A stretch of DNA of 64,000 nt, taken from contig JACKDW010000004.1 in NCBI GenBank assembly GCA_020633295.1, forward strand, positions 668,548 to 732,547. The letters are read 5' to 3'. Origin of the DNA: Myxococcales bacterium (GTDB lineage Bacteria; Myxococcota_A; Polyangia; Nannocystales; Nannocystaceae). This document shows, in pieces, positions 1-8,062 of the stretch. The number at the start of each line of letters is the position of its first letter. Within the stretch, counting starts at the first letter, position 1. A program made the position numbers and the translations under genes. Below the pieces are notes generated by a model. It saw only the letters and a program-made list of their open reading frames with translations, had not been told where the DNA came from and searched no databases.

Positions 1-1
1 G

Positions 2-2161
2 CTGCAGCTCTCGACCGTCGCGGGCGAGCTCGCCACCCGCCACGCCCGCGTCGCCCAGCGCAGCGGCGCCGCGCCGATCTCGGCCCGCGCGGCTGCGATC
101 AGCCTGCACGCCCGCGGCGCGCTCTGGGCCCACCTCATGCGCCTCCACGGCGCGCCGGACGAGCGCGGCGACCTGCTCGTCCTCGGCGCGCAGCTGCGCC
201 AGCTCGCCGCGCTCGCGGACGAGGTAGGCGACGACGCCAACGCCTTCGGCTTCGCCCCGAACCAGGTCCCGCTGGCGCTCGGGCCCGCCGACATCGAGCA
301 GGGCCGCGGCAACTTCGAAGCCGTGGTCGCGCTCGCCCAGGACGACATCGAGCTGTTCGACACGCTCGCCGCCGACGCCTGGGTCAAGGTCGTCGAGTAC
401 GAGACCAAGAGCTTTCAGGTCGCGAGCGAGGCCCATCAGCTCGAGGCCCAGTACGACGCGAGCCTGCGCGAGCTGTGCGGGTCCGACGGGACCGACGCGC
501 CCGACCTCGAGCGCTGCGGCGAGCACAGCGGACAGCTCGCGCAGCTGCGCGCTGACATCGACGCCGCGGCGCTCCGCGTCACGCACGCGAGCCAGGCCCT
601 CGAGAACAACGTCGCCGCGATCGCGACCGAGGAGCTGCGCTTTCACAAGATCGTCCAGAACCACGACAACCTGAAGAAGCGCATCGACGATCTGCAATAC
701 GACCCGATGGACGGCATCTTCTCGGCCATGTGGGGCTTCGACGGCGCGCGCAGCGAGCTGCGTGACTCCAAGGCCGCGGCCGACTGCGCCATGATCAAGC
801 TCGACGCCGTGAACCGGCGCGCGGTGCTCGAGGCCGAGTGCAAGCACCGACGGAGGAAGGAGATCTCCTCCGGCTACAGCGTGTTCGGCTGGGGCGTCCC
901 CTCCCCCTCGGGGCTGGCCGCGGTCAACGAGAGCTGCAAGGCGCAGCGCTACGAGCTCGAGCTCGCGACGATTCGTCAGTGCGCGGCGCTCGTGACGCAG
1001 ACGACCTATGAGGACGGACTCGACGCGCTCGACACGGCGGAGCAGAAGCAGCTGATGGTCTACAGCGCCGAGGTCGACGAGGCCATCCGCGTCTCGGCGC
1101 TCAACGATCAGCGCGCCAGCTCCGAGGCGCTCGTCAAGAACCTCATCAAGGACGGGCTGCTGCTCTCCATCGAGATCGAGCAGGCCGAGCAGACGCGGAC
1201 GGCCGCCGAGGCGCGCGTCGACGACACCTACCGCGAGGTCGCCTCGCTGCTGCTCGCGCGCGCCCGCGCGCTCGGTCAGCTCGTCGAGCAGAGCCCCGAC
1301 AACCCGCTGCGCAACCCGGCGTTCCTCCAGGCGCGGCTCGAGGCCGGGCGCCGCGTCCTGCGGCTGCGCGAGGCCGCGATCCGGCGCGTGTACCAGGCCC
1401 TGCGCGCGCTCGAGTACGAGATCAACCAGCCGCTGCCCCAGCTGCGCGCCCAGCTGCTCGCCGCGCGCTCGCCCCTCGAGCTGCACGAGCTCATGGGCTG
1501 CCTCGACCACGTGCACGAGGACTACCGCCTCGACTGGGGCTACCCGCAGGCCTACGTCACCGACATCAGCCTGCGCGAGGACATCTTCGCGATCACGGAC
1601 GCCATCGAGGATCCCGTCACCGGAGACCTCGTGTCCCCGGCCGCGCAGTTCCAGGCCGTGCTCACCGACCCCGAGTACGTCACGCCCGACGGCGTCATCG
1701 CGCTGCCCTTCACCGTCTCGCCCAACGAGGACTGGCTGTTCTCGCGGCTGCTGTGCGACGATCGGATCGAGTCCATCGACGTCAAGATCGTCGGCGACTT
1801 CCTCGGCGACGGCGAGCTCGACGTGCTCGTCCGCCGCCAGGGGCACGGCGGCGTGCGCCGCTGCGACAGCGGCGACATGCCGCTGTGGTCGAGCGTCGAG
1901 GACTACGACTTCGAGCTCGACCAGGTGCTGATCCAGGCGGGCGTGAACGCGTGGAGCTACGCGGGGGCCAACAGCGGCTTCGCGGCCTGGCCGGTCCACG
2001 GCGAGCAGTGGACGGTCGCCATCCCGCCCGGCGACCTCGCGCCGGCCAACGCCGACGTCGACCCGCTCTCGATCTCCGACATCATCGTCCGCGTGCGCCA
2101 CCGCGCGAACACGGTCGGCCCTGCGGGCAGCGGCGTGTTCACGCCGAGCTGTGGCGGATGA
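2..2161 (+). CDS. C-terminal part of a large coiled-coil protein (5' end outside window)
   Basis: The frame is open from the first bases of the window, so the gene begins upstream and only about 720 C-terminal residues are present. The middle is Ala/Leu/Glu/Arg-rich with long heptad-like stretches, so extended helices or coiled coils are likely. The last 150 residues change character: they are beta-rich, with several Asp/Gly and two close cysteines, and end in a Pro-Ser-Cys-Gly-Gly tail. The shape, a long helical body followed by a small beta domain ending in a run like SDIIVRVRHRA, recalls the C-terminal end of Tc-toxin TcA-like proteins, but I see no decisive motif and treat that only as a suggestion. 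Followed after 470 bases by a lipoprotein gene on the same strand. Confidence 0.75.
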   Translation: MQLSTVAGELATRHARVAQRSGAAPISARAAAISLHARGALWAHLMRLHGAPDERGDLLVLGAQLRQLAALADEVGDDANAFGFAPNQVPLALGPADIEQGRGNFEAVVALAQDDIELFDTLAADAWVKVVEYETKSFQVASEAHQLEAQYDASLRELCGSDGTDAPDLERCGEHSGQLAQLRADIDAAALRVTHASQALENNVAAIATEELRFHKIVQNHDNLKKRIDDLQYDPMDGIFSAMWGFDGARSELRDSKAAADCAMIKLDAVNRRAVLEAECKHRRRKEISSGYSVFGWGVPSPSGLAAVNESCKAQRYELELATIRQCAALVTQTTYEDGLDALDTAEQKQLMVYSAEVDEAIRVSALNDQRASSEALVKNLIKDGLLLSIEIEQAEQTRTAAEARVDDTYREVASLLLARARALGQLVEQSPDNPLRNPAFLQARLEAGRRVLRLREAAIRRVYQALRALEYEINQPLPQLRAQLLAARSPLELHELMGCLDHVHEDYRLDWGYPQAYVTDISLREDIFAITDAIEDPVTGDLVSPAAQFQAVLTDPEYVTPDGVIALPFTVSPNEDWLFSRLLCDDRIESIDVKIVGDFLGDGELDVLVRRQGHGGVRRCDSGDMPLWSSVEDYDFELDQVLIQAGVNAWSYAGANSGFAAWPVHGEQWTVAIPPGDLAPANADVDPLSISDIIVRVRHRANTVGPAGSGVFTPSCGG

Positions 2162-2260
2162 TGACCCATGAATCAGGTGCTCGTGGGGGCGCGGCGCGCT
2201 GGACGTCAACTTCGCCGGAACGGACCCGGCTCGCCGCGCTCCCGTGGGCTCCTTCGCGCC

Positions 2261-2393
2261 CCCTCCACGCTCCCCTCCACGCTCCCCTCCTCGCTCCCCC
2301 TCCACGCTCCCCTCCACGCTCCCCTCCACGCTCCCCTCCACGCTCCCTCCACGCTCCCTCCACGCTCCCCTCCACGCTCCCCTCCACGCTCCC
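2261..2393. repeat. C-rich minisatellite, about 11 units of 11-13 bp
   Basis: The core unit is CCTCCACGCTCC with small length changes (11, 12 and 13 bp units). It fills most of the 470-base gap between 2161 and 2632. Every reading frame through it gives low-complexity peptide, so I do not call a gene here. The rest of the gap is GC-rich with no recognised element except the promoter box next to 2632. Confidence 0.85.
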
Positions 2394-2618
2394 TTCGCGC
2401 TCCCGCTCCGCGACCCGCCGCGCGCCTCCGCTCGCTCCGACGCCGCGTCGTCGCGTGCCCCGTGCACCTCGCCCGCGACCCCCGCTCCGCCGCCGAGCGC
2501 CGCGCTGGAGACAGCCCGGGGGCGGCCTGGGCGAGCGAGCGCGGCTCCTCGCGACGCGCGAGACGTGACGAGGAACGCCGTCAGCTCGCGGCAGGAGCAC
2601 GCCCCGCGCCGCCCGTGC

Positions 2619-2624
2619 TACCGT
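2619..2624 (+). promoter_or_regulatory. -10-like box TACCGT, 7 bases before the ATG
   Basis: TACCGT lies directly before the start at 2632 with a 7-base spacer and no Shine-Dalgarno sequence between. It fits the TAnnnT box seen before many starts in this window, so the mRNA may be leaderless or nearly so. Confidence 0.45.
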
Positions 2625-2631
2625 CCTCGGC

Positions 2632-3660
2632 ATGAACTTACCTTGCTCTTCCACCACCTCCGGACCGGGGCGCGCGAGCGCTCGCGGTCGCCCGCGGGGC
2701 CAGACACGGCGCGCGCGCGGGCTATCGCGCGGCGCGCCGCCGCTGCTCGCCGCGCTCCTCGGGCTGGCCTGCGCGCCGCTCGTGCTCTCCTGCACCGGGT
2801 CTTTCTACGACCCCCCCTACGACGAATCCGAGGGCGAGCTGGGCAACGGCGACTTCCGCTACCGCTGCCTCTCGTCCGGCAAGACCGACGCGGCCTGCCT
2901 GTTCTCCGAGGGCGCGGTGTTCCCCGGCGCAGTGGCCATCGGGGCGCCCTTCGAGATGGACTACAGCAAGGACCCCGAGTCCGAGGTCGACAGCCCGGCG
3001 ACCCTCGCGGTGCAGCCGGCCGCGGAGCGCATGATCTCCCGCACCGCGGGCGTCTTCACCCCCCACGAGGCCGGCTACGCGGCGCTGCTCGCCCTGTCCT
3101 CGAGCAGCGATGTCGTCGACGTGATCCACCTGCGGATCGCCCCGATCGCCCGGGTCGCGTTCTGGAACGAGAGCCGCCTCGAGGTCACCAAGCTGTCCGT
3201 CAGCGCCGGCTGGACCACGCAGGTCGCCGCCGTGCCCTTCGACACGACGGACGAGCTGCTGTCGGGCTCGCTGCCGTTCGCCTGGACGATCGAGGACGAG
3301 GCCATCGCGGTGATCGAGACCGAGCCGTCGGCCAACCTCATCGAGCTCCGCGGCGTCGCCGGCGGCGTGACCACCCTGACCGCAGACATCGACGGGGTGC
3401 AGGCGTCAATCGAGATCACCGTGCTGGGCGGCGCCGCGACGACCTCGAGCGCGTCGGACACGGACTCCGACTCCGGCACCACGACGGACGGCGACACCGA
3501 CGCGACCACGGGCGACACCGACATGACCTCCGGGACATCCAGTGACACCGACATGACGTCGGGGACCACCGACGACACCGACGCGACCACGGGCACCACC
3601 GGCCCGCTGCTCGAGCCCCTCGATCTCGACCCGGAAGACGGGCAAGGAGGCCAGCCGTGA
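2632..3660 (+). CDS. Putative lipoprotein with Ig-like region and Asp/Ser/Thr linker
   Basis: The 342-residue product has a long basic N-terminal region, a hydrophobic stretch and a lipobox (LVLSC) with the acceptor Cys near residue 54, so it is probably an envelope lipoprotein. The body is beta-rich; residues about 200-265 look like a bacterial Ig-like (Big_2 type) fold ending in a GGVTTLTA segment. After it comes a low-complexity linker of Asp, Thr, Ser and Gly (about 265-325), then a short acidic tail. The stop overlaps the next start by four bases (GTGA), so the two are probably translationally coupled. The n-region is unusually long for a lipoprotein, but the start is supported by the promoter box just upstream. 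Function unknown. Confidence 0.75.
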   Translation: MNLPCSSTTSGPGRASARGRPRGQTRRARGLSRGAPPLLAALLGLACAPLVLSCTGSFYDPPYDESEGELGNGDFRYRCLSSGKTDAACLFSEGAVFPGAVAIGAPFEMDYSKDPESEVDSPATLAVQPAAERMISRTAGVFTPHEAGYAALLALSSSSDVVDVIHLRIAPIARVAFWNESRLEVTKLSVSAGWTTQVAAVPFDTTDELLSGSLPFAWTIEDEAIAVIETEPSANLIELRGVAGGVTTLTADIDGVQASIEITVLGGAATTSSASDTDSDSGTTTDGDTDATTGDTDMTSGTSSDTDMTSGTTDDTDATTGTTGPLLEPLDLDPEDGQGGQP

Positions 3661-4043
3661 GCCGTCTACCGCTCGCCGCGCTCGCGGCCGTCACCGCCTC
3701 GCTGCTCACCGCCTGCGGGCCCGACTACTCGGGGACGCAGTTCAACCCGCGCTCGACCGCGCCGGTGCCGGTCTCGCTCGAGCCGAACCGCATCACGCTC
3801 CCCGTCGGGATCGCCGTGACCGCGCGCGTCGAGCCGCAGAGCTCGAACTCGCACCCCTACGACGAGTACTACCAGCTGCGCCTCACGTCGCAGGACCCGA
3901 ACATCGCCGACGTCCTGCGCGGGCCGCTCGAGCGCGAGTTCGTGTTCATCGGCGTCAACGAGGGGTCAACCTGCGTCGACGTCGTCATGAACGACGAATT
4001 CTACGAGTGCATCGAGATCATCGTCGAGCCGCCGGCGAGCTGA
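3657..4043 (+). CDS. Small Ig-like lipoprotein
   Basis: A 128-residue protein starting with GTG inside the stop of the preceding gene. The signal peptide is clear: basic start, alanine-rich core and lipobox LLTAC with Cys at residue 20. The mature part is one beta-sandwich-like domain with the sequence habit of a Big_2 Ig-like repeat (PNRITLPVG early, then a NIADVLRG strand). It resembles the Ig-like part of its coupled partner, so the pair probably act together at the cell surface. The downstream region to 4314 is a convergent gap of about 270 bases in which I see no convincing terminator. Confidence 0.75.
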   Translation: MSRLPLAALAAVTASLLTACGPDYSGTQFNPRSTAPVPVSLEPNRITLPVGIAVTARVEPQSSNSHPYDEYYQLRLTSQDPNIADVLRGPLEREFVFIGVNEGSTCVDVVMNDEFYECIEIIVEPPAS

Positions 4044-4314
4044 CACGCGCGACCGCTCGCCCGCCCGCCCGCCCGCAAAAGAGTACCGTCGCGGGCGTCC
4101 GCGGCGACGTGGTCACGCCGCCGCCGGGCGAGCGCGTCGAGCAGATCCGACGCGCGGGCTGGACATGGTTCCGCCGACCGCAAAAACCTGTCCCATCGTC
4201 CATGTAAACCATCGAGGCGCCCGCGACAGGCGCGTGACCGCGTCGCGTCACGTCGCCCGCGCCCCCGACGACGCGCCCGACGGAGCGCTCAGCTCGCGCG
4301 CCCCGATCGCCTCC

Positions 4315-5436
4315 TCAGGGCGTCCAGTTCTCGCGCAGGCTCGCCGGGATGTCGAAGCCCGGCCGCGCCCCCGCGCGCGGACACCCGATGAGCCCGCGGA
4401 TCAGCGCCGCGCCCATGATCTCGCCGATCTTGGCGCTGAGCCAGCCGAGGTCCTGCACGTCGTCCTTGAGATCGACCCAGCGCCGGTACTGGCGCACGAA
4501 CACGCGCGTCCAGTCCGAGGGCGGCACGTCGAGCAGGTCCGCCACCTCGTCCCCGCAGAGGTAGCGCAGCAGCGTCGCGTTGAAGCCGTCGAAGGTCTCG
4601 CCCGGGACCAGCCCGTTGGCGAACTCGAGCAGCGCGGCCGTCAGCGCGACCCCGGCCTCCGAGCGCCGGTGATGCCGTCGCCGGACCGCCGCCATCAACG
4701 CCATGCCGTCGGCGTGATCGTGCAGCAGCGTCTCGTCCGCGAGCCCCATGAAGTGCCCGACGACGTTCCAGCAGTGCGTGTACGCGCGCCGCTCGTCGTC
4801 GCTCAGCTCGGCGCCGAGGCGCGCGAGGCTGTCGATCACCAGGGACGAGAAGGTCGCCAGCGTCGCGACGGTGTCCTCCTGGTTGATCGGCGTCCCGAGA
4901 GACATGTCCCATCGACCCTGCGCGAGGAGGTGCGCGCGGATCGACGCGTGCAGCAGGCGGACCCGCTGCGCGCTGCGGATCCCGCGACCCGACGGGCTCA
5001 GGCCGCCCCGCGACATCACGTCGATGACGAACTGCAGCGTCTCCATCACGCGCTGGTGGGTCAGGTCGGTGATCCGCCGCGAGCGATGGAGCACCTGCGC
5101 GCCGTCGGCCCCCGCGTAGCACTCGGGCAGCGAGCGGTAGAGCAGCGCCTGCAGCATCTGCAGGCCGTAGCGGCAGAACAGCCGCTCGCCCGCGAGGATC
5201 AGCTCGGGGTCGGCCCAGGCGGGGAGCGCCGCGGTCTGTTCGAAGTAGCGCGCGACCGCGGGCGGCAGCGCCTCCGGCACGACCGCGTCGTTGCGCGTCA
5301 GCGCCCGCATCAGCGCGTTGACCTGCTCGACGCGCCCGCTGTCGAGGATCACGCGCACGCAGGCGTCGGCCTCCTCGTCAGGCGTCGCGCGCAGCTGGTT
5401 GAGGTACTCGTCGCTCCAGGTGTGGGACCGCTGCAT
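4315..5436 (-). CDS. DUF2236 / mpaB-type oxygenase family protein
   Basis: This 373-residue protein fits the DUF2236 family (ER-bound oxygenase mpaB, also related to latex-clearing rubber oxygenases), whose studied members are haem-dependent oxygenases. Visible family traits are the long helical body, the segment HCWNVVGHFMGL around the middle, and several conserved His and Arg residues that could serve as haem ligands. There is no signal peptide, so it is probably cytosolic. A longer open frame extends upstream, but I chose the ATG at 5436 because a TACAAT box lies 11 bases before it and the family similarity begins there. The next gene upstream is on the same strand after a gap of 113 bases. 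Substrate unknown. Confidence 0.75.
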   Translation of the reverse strand: MQRSHTWSDEYLNQLRATPDEEADACVRVILDSGRVEQVNALMRALTRNDAVVPEALPPAVARYFEQTAALPAWADPELILAGERLFCRYGLQMLQALLYRSLPECYAGADGAQVLHRSRRITDLTHQRVMETLQFVIDVMSRGGLSPSGRGIRSAQRVRLLHASIRAHLLAQGRWDMSLGTPINQEDTVATLATFSSLVIDSLARLGAELSDDERRAYTHCWNVVGHFMGLADETLLHDHADGMALMAAVRRRHHRRSEAGVALTAALLEFANGLVPGETFDGFNATLLRYLCGDEVADLLDVPPSDWTRVFVRQYRRWVDLKDDVQDLGWLSAKIGEIMGAALIRGLIGCPRAGARPGFDIPASLRENWTP

Positions 5437-5447
5437 AGCTCGTCGGG

Positions 5448-5453
5448 ATTGTA
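5448..5453 (-). promoter_or_regulatory. -10-like box TACAAT, 11 bases before the ATG at 5436
   Basis: Read on the minus strand, TACAAT precedes the start codon by 11 bases. No ribosome binding site is visible between the two. This suggests a very short leader and supports the chosen start of the mpaB-type gene. Confidence 0.45.
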
Positions 5454-5549
5454 GCGCTGGGGGAAGGATCGTGTCCGGGCGGGCGGGCGCTGCGGCGGCG
5501 CGGCCCGAGCCGCCGCGGCGCCGGAGCTGGACGGGTCGCGCCCACGCGC

Positions 5550-7985
5550 TCACTCGTCCGCTGGGCGCAGCTCGAGGCGCTGACACACGCGCCGCTCGAT
5601 CGCCCCGCGCGACCACGCGATCGGGATCCCGCCGAGGTCGTGGTGCTCGAGCAGATCGGCGTAGTTGCGGGAGAACGGGTTGCCCGCCTGCCCCCCGGCG
5701 AGCGAGAAGCGGCACGCGTCCCAGTCGCCCACGTCCATGACCGCGCGCAGCACCGGGATCGCCACGGCGTTGCGCGTCGCGTCCTCGAGGTCAAACGTCC
5801 CCTGCGCGATCGTGCTCGAGTCGCCGCCGAAGCGCGCCCCCAGCTCCGGCACGTTGAACAGCAGGTCCAGCGGCGCCTGGATCCCGAGCAGGTGCGCGAG
5901 CTGAACGTCGCGCGCGCGCCCCCAGGCCCAGCGGCGCTCGTCCGCGCCGAGACGCCGCCGCAGCGCGCCCGCGACGGTCGCCAGCGCGTCCGCGATCTCC
6001 TCGGGCCACGCGCGCGCGAAGAAGCCAGGCGGCTGCTCGCGCACCAGCCGCGCGAGGTGCCCGAGCCGGCGCGTGACCAGCAGGTTGTGGGGCAGCAGCG
6101 CGGTGAAGCCCTCGCCGAGGGCCCAGCGCGCGCCCCCGGGGGCGCGCGCGTGAACGACTCGGCGCGCGAAACCGGCGATCAGCAGGCAGTACACGCCGGC
6201 CGCCGGCGACTCGGGCGCGACGCGGCCGTCCCACGCGCGCAGCAGCGCCCGCGCGCGCAGCCCCGACTCGTCGAGCGCCGCGCCGTCGAGCGCCGCGAGC
6301 ACCACGCCGCGGATCTCTCTCCACGGCCGAGAGGTCAGGTCGAGCTGCAGCCGCTGACTCGCGCGCACGTCCCAGTCGTCGCGCGCCGCGAGGCGCTCGA
6401 CCAGCGTCGCCTGCCGGTAGCCGTCGAGCCAGTCGACGCCGAGGAACGGCCCGTCGCCCGCGGGCCGCGGCTGGTTGTTCGCGGTCGCGTAGAAGCCCGC
6501 CGCCGAGTCGCGCTCGCGCGGCATACTGTCGAATGGGACAGGCTCATCAAGCCAGCTCGCGCCGGGCTCCCACGCGGGCAGCGGGATCACGCCGTGGCCG
6601 CGACCGCGGCGCGGCAGCTCGCTCGCCAGCACCCAGCCGATCGTCCCGCCGACGTCGGCGTAGACGAGGCTCACCGTCGCCTGCGCGCCCACGCGGAAGC
6701 GCTCGCGGAAGTCCTCGAAGGAGCGCGCGGTGTGGACCTGCATCAGCCCCTCGTAGGCGCGCGGTCGCAGCCAGGTCGCCGCCAGCGAGAGCGCGCGCCG
6801 CGGGCCGCGCCACGGCCCCTCGGGGATCGCCGCGCCGCTGACGACCGGCCCGCGCGGCGTGATTAAGATGTCCTCGAGGACATCTTCACCGCCGCGCACC
6901 TCGATGCGCTCGACGACCCGCGCGCACGGGACCAGCCGCGACCCCTCCCGCACCGAGCGCCCGTCGGGCCCGAGCTCCTCGAGGAACAGGTCCGTGTTGT
7001 CGGCGTGCGCCGCGGTCACGCCCCAGGCCGCGTGGCCGTTGTGGCCGCAGCCGAAGCCCGGCGTGCCGATGAACGTCGCGCCGCAGGCGGACCACGTCGG
7101 CGTGCGGATGTGCGCCAGGTACCACAGCGGCGGGGCGGCCGGCGGCATGTGGGGATCGTTGGCGAGCAGCGGGCGGCCGCTCCGCGTCCGCGCGCCCGCG
7201 AGGACCCACGCGTTCGACCCGCCCCGCAGCGCGAAGGTCTTTTCGAACAGCAGGAGGTCACGCGCGAGCGCGTCGAGCTCGCCCGCCGCGAGCGCGCCGG
7301 TCGGCGCGGTCACGGGCAGCCCGCGCGGGTAGGCCGGATCGAGCTCGAGCAGCGCGCCCGGCCCGTCCTCCTCGAGGATCTTCAGGCGCGCGAGCTCGAT
7401 GTCCCAGTTCGACGCGAGCGTGAAGCACAAAAAGGAGAACAGCGCCTGCACGTCCGCCGCCTCCCAGCGCGTCGGCTCGCAGCGCAGCAGCGCGTGCTCG
7501 TGGGCCCGCCCGCGCCGCCCGAGCCCCCGCTCGATCCCCGCGTTCACGCCGCGCGCGTAGGCGTCGAGCTGCGCCCGCACCACCGCCGGCGCGCGCGCGA
7601 GCTGCTCGGGCGCGACGCGACGAAAGCCGACGCGGCGCGCGAGCCGGTCGATCGCCACCACGTCGGGTCCGCCGACCGCCGCGAGCGTCCCTCGCACCGT
7701 TCGCACGAGCAGCTCGAGCTGACCGGCGCGGTCCTGCCCGTGACAGAAGCCGAGCGCGAACCAGGCGTCGCCCTCGTCGCGCGCCGCGATGTACGGGACG
7801 CCGAAGTCGTCCCGCGAGATCACGACCGGCGCGCCCGGACCAGCTCCACGGGCCAGCTCGATCCGCCCCGCGTGCGTCGGCAGGCGCGCGCCCAGGATCC
7901 CGCGCGTCAGGCCGCGAACGAGCGCTCGCAGCACCGCGCGCGGCGCCCTCGCCTCCCGCCAGGACCGCGCGCCCGTGGACGACAT
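5550..7985 (-). CDS. Penicillin acylase family protein (Ntn hydrolase)
   Basis: An 811-residue member of the S45 penicillin amidase family, which cleaves side-chain amides of beta-lactams, N-acyl homoserine lactones or related acyl amides after self-processing. The alpha-chain part starts with the family stretch DDFGVPYIAA and GFCHGQDR. The processing site and nucleophile are seen in RGGSNAWV, with Ser near residue 257, followed by the expected NDPHMP segment and GHNGHAAWG. No typical secretion signal is visible, unlike many family members, although the N-terminus is basic and partly hydrophobic. I chose ATG 7985 because a TACGCT box lies 7 bases upstream; another start lies 36 bases earlier. 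A perfect 22-base palindrome lies inside the gene. Acyl-homoserine lactone cleavage is possible but not shown. Confidence 0.85.
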   Translation of the reverse strand: MSSTGARSWREARAPRAVLRALVRGLTRGILGARLPTHAGRIELARGAGPGAPVVISRDDFGVPYIAARDEGDAWFALGFCHGQDRAGQLELLVRTVRGTLAAVGGPDVVAIDRLARRVGFRRVAPEQLARAPAVVRAQLDAYARGVNAGIERGLGRRGRAHEHALLRCEPTRWEAADVQALFSFLCFTLASNWDIELARLKILEEDGPGALLELDPAYPRGLPVTAPTGALAAGELDALARDLLLFEKTFALRGGSNAWVLAGARTRSGRPLLANDPHMPPAAPPLWYLAHIRTPTWSACGATFIGTPGFGCGHNGHAAWGVTAAHADNTDLFLEELGPDGRSVREGSRLVPCARVVERIEVRGGEDVLEDILITPRGPVVSGAAIPEGPWRGPRRALSLAATWLRPRAYEGLMQVHTARSFEDFRERFRVGAQATVSLVYADVGGTIGWVLASELPRRGRGHGVIPLPAWEPGASWLDEPVPFDSMPRERDSAAGFYATANNQPRPAGDGPFLGVDWLDGYRQATLVERLAARDDWDVRASQRLQLDLTSRPWREIRGVVLAALDGAALDESGLRARALLRAWDGRVAPESPAAGVYCLLIAGFARRVVHARAPGGARWALGEGFTALLPHNLLVTRRLGHLARLVREQPPGFFARAWPEEIADALATVAGALRRRLGADERRWAWGRARDVQLAHLLGIQAPLDLLFNVPELGARFGGDSSTIAQGTFDLEDATRNAVAIPVLRAVMDVGDWDACRFSLAGGQAGNPFSRNYADLLEHHDLGGIPIAWSRGAIERRVCQRLELRPADE
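6865..6886. other. Perfect 22-bp palindrome inside the acylase gene
   Basis: The two 11-base halves, AAGATGTCCTC and GAGGACATCTT, are exact reverse complements with XhoI-type CTCGAG at the centre. It lies in the coding sequence, next to a rare in-frame AT-rich codon (TTA/ATC region), which is unusual in this GC-rich gene. Confidence 0.9.
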
Positions 7986-7992
7986 CACGCGC

Positions 7993-7998
7993 AGCGTA
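7993..7998 (-). promoter_or_regulatory. -10-like box TACGCT, 7 bases before ATG 7985
   Basis: On the minus strand TACGCT stands 7 bases before the acylase start, with no ribosome binding site between. The divergent radical SAM gene has its own box 53 bases away. Confidence 0.4.
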
Positions 7999-8050
7999 CC
8001 GACGATCGCCGCGTTGACCAAGGGGCGCGCGCGCGGCCCGTGGGCGCTGA

Positions 8051-8056
8051 TATACT
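8051..8056 (+). promoter_or_regulatory. -10-like box TATACT, 6 bases before the GTG
   Basis: TATACT is followed by six bases and then the GTG at 8063. With a start point about 6-7 bases after a -10 box, transcription would begin at or next to the start codon, so a leaderless mRNA is likely. Confidence 0.55.
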
Positions 8057-8062
8057 CGCGCG

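Noticed and set aside
2244..3545. Long plus-strand frame through the minisatellite and the first lipoprotein gene
   Set aside because: It is Arg/Pro-rich low complexity; the correct frame shows a lipobox and ends in a coupled stop.
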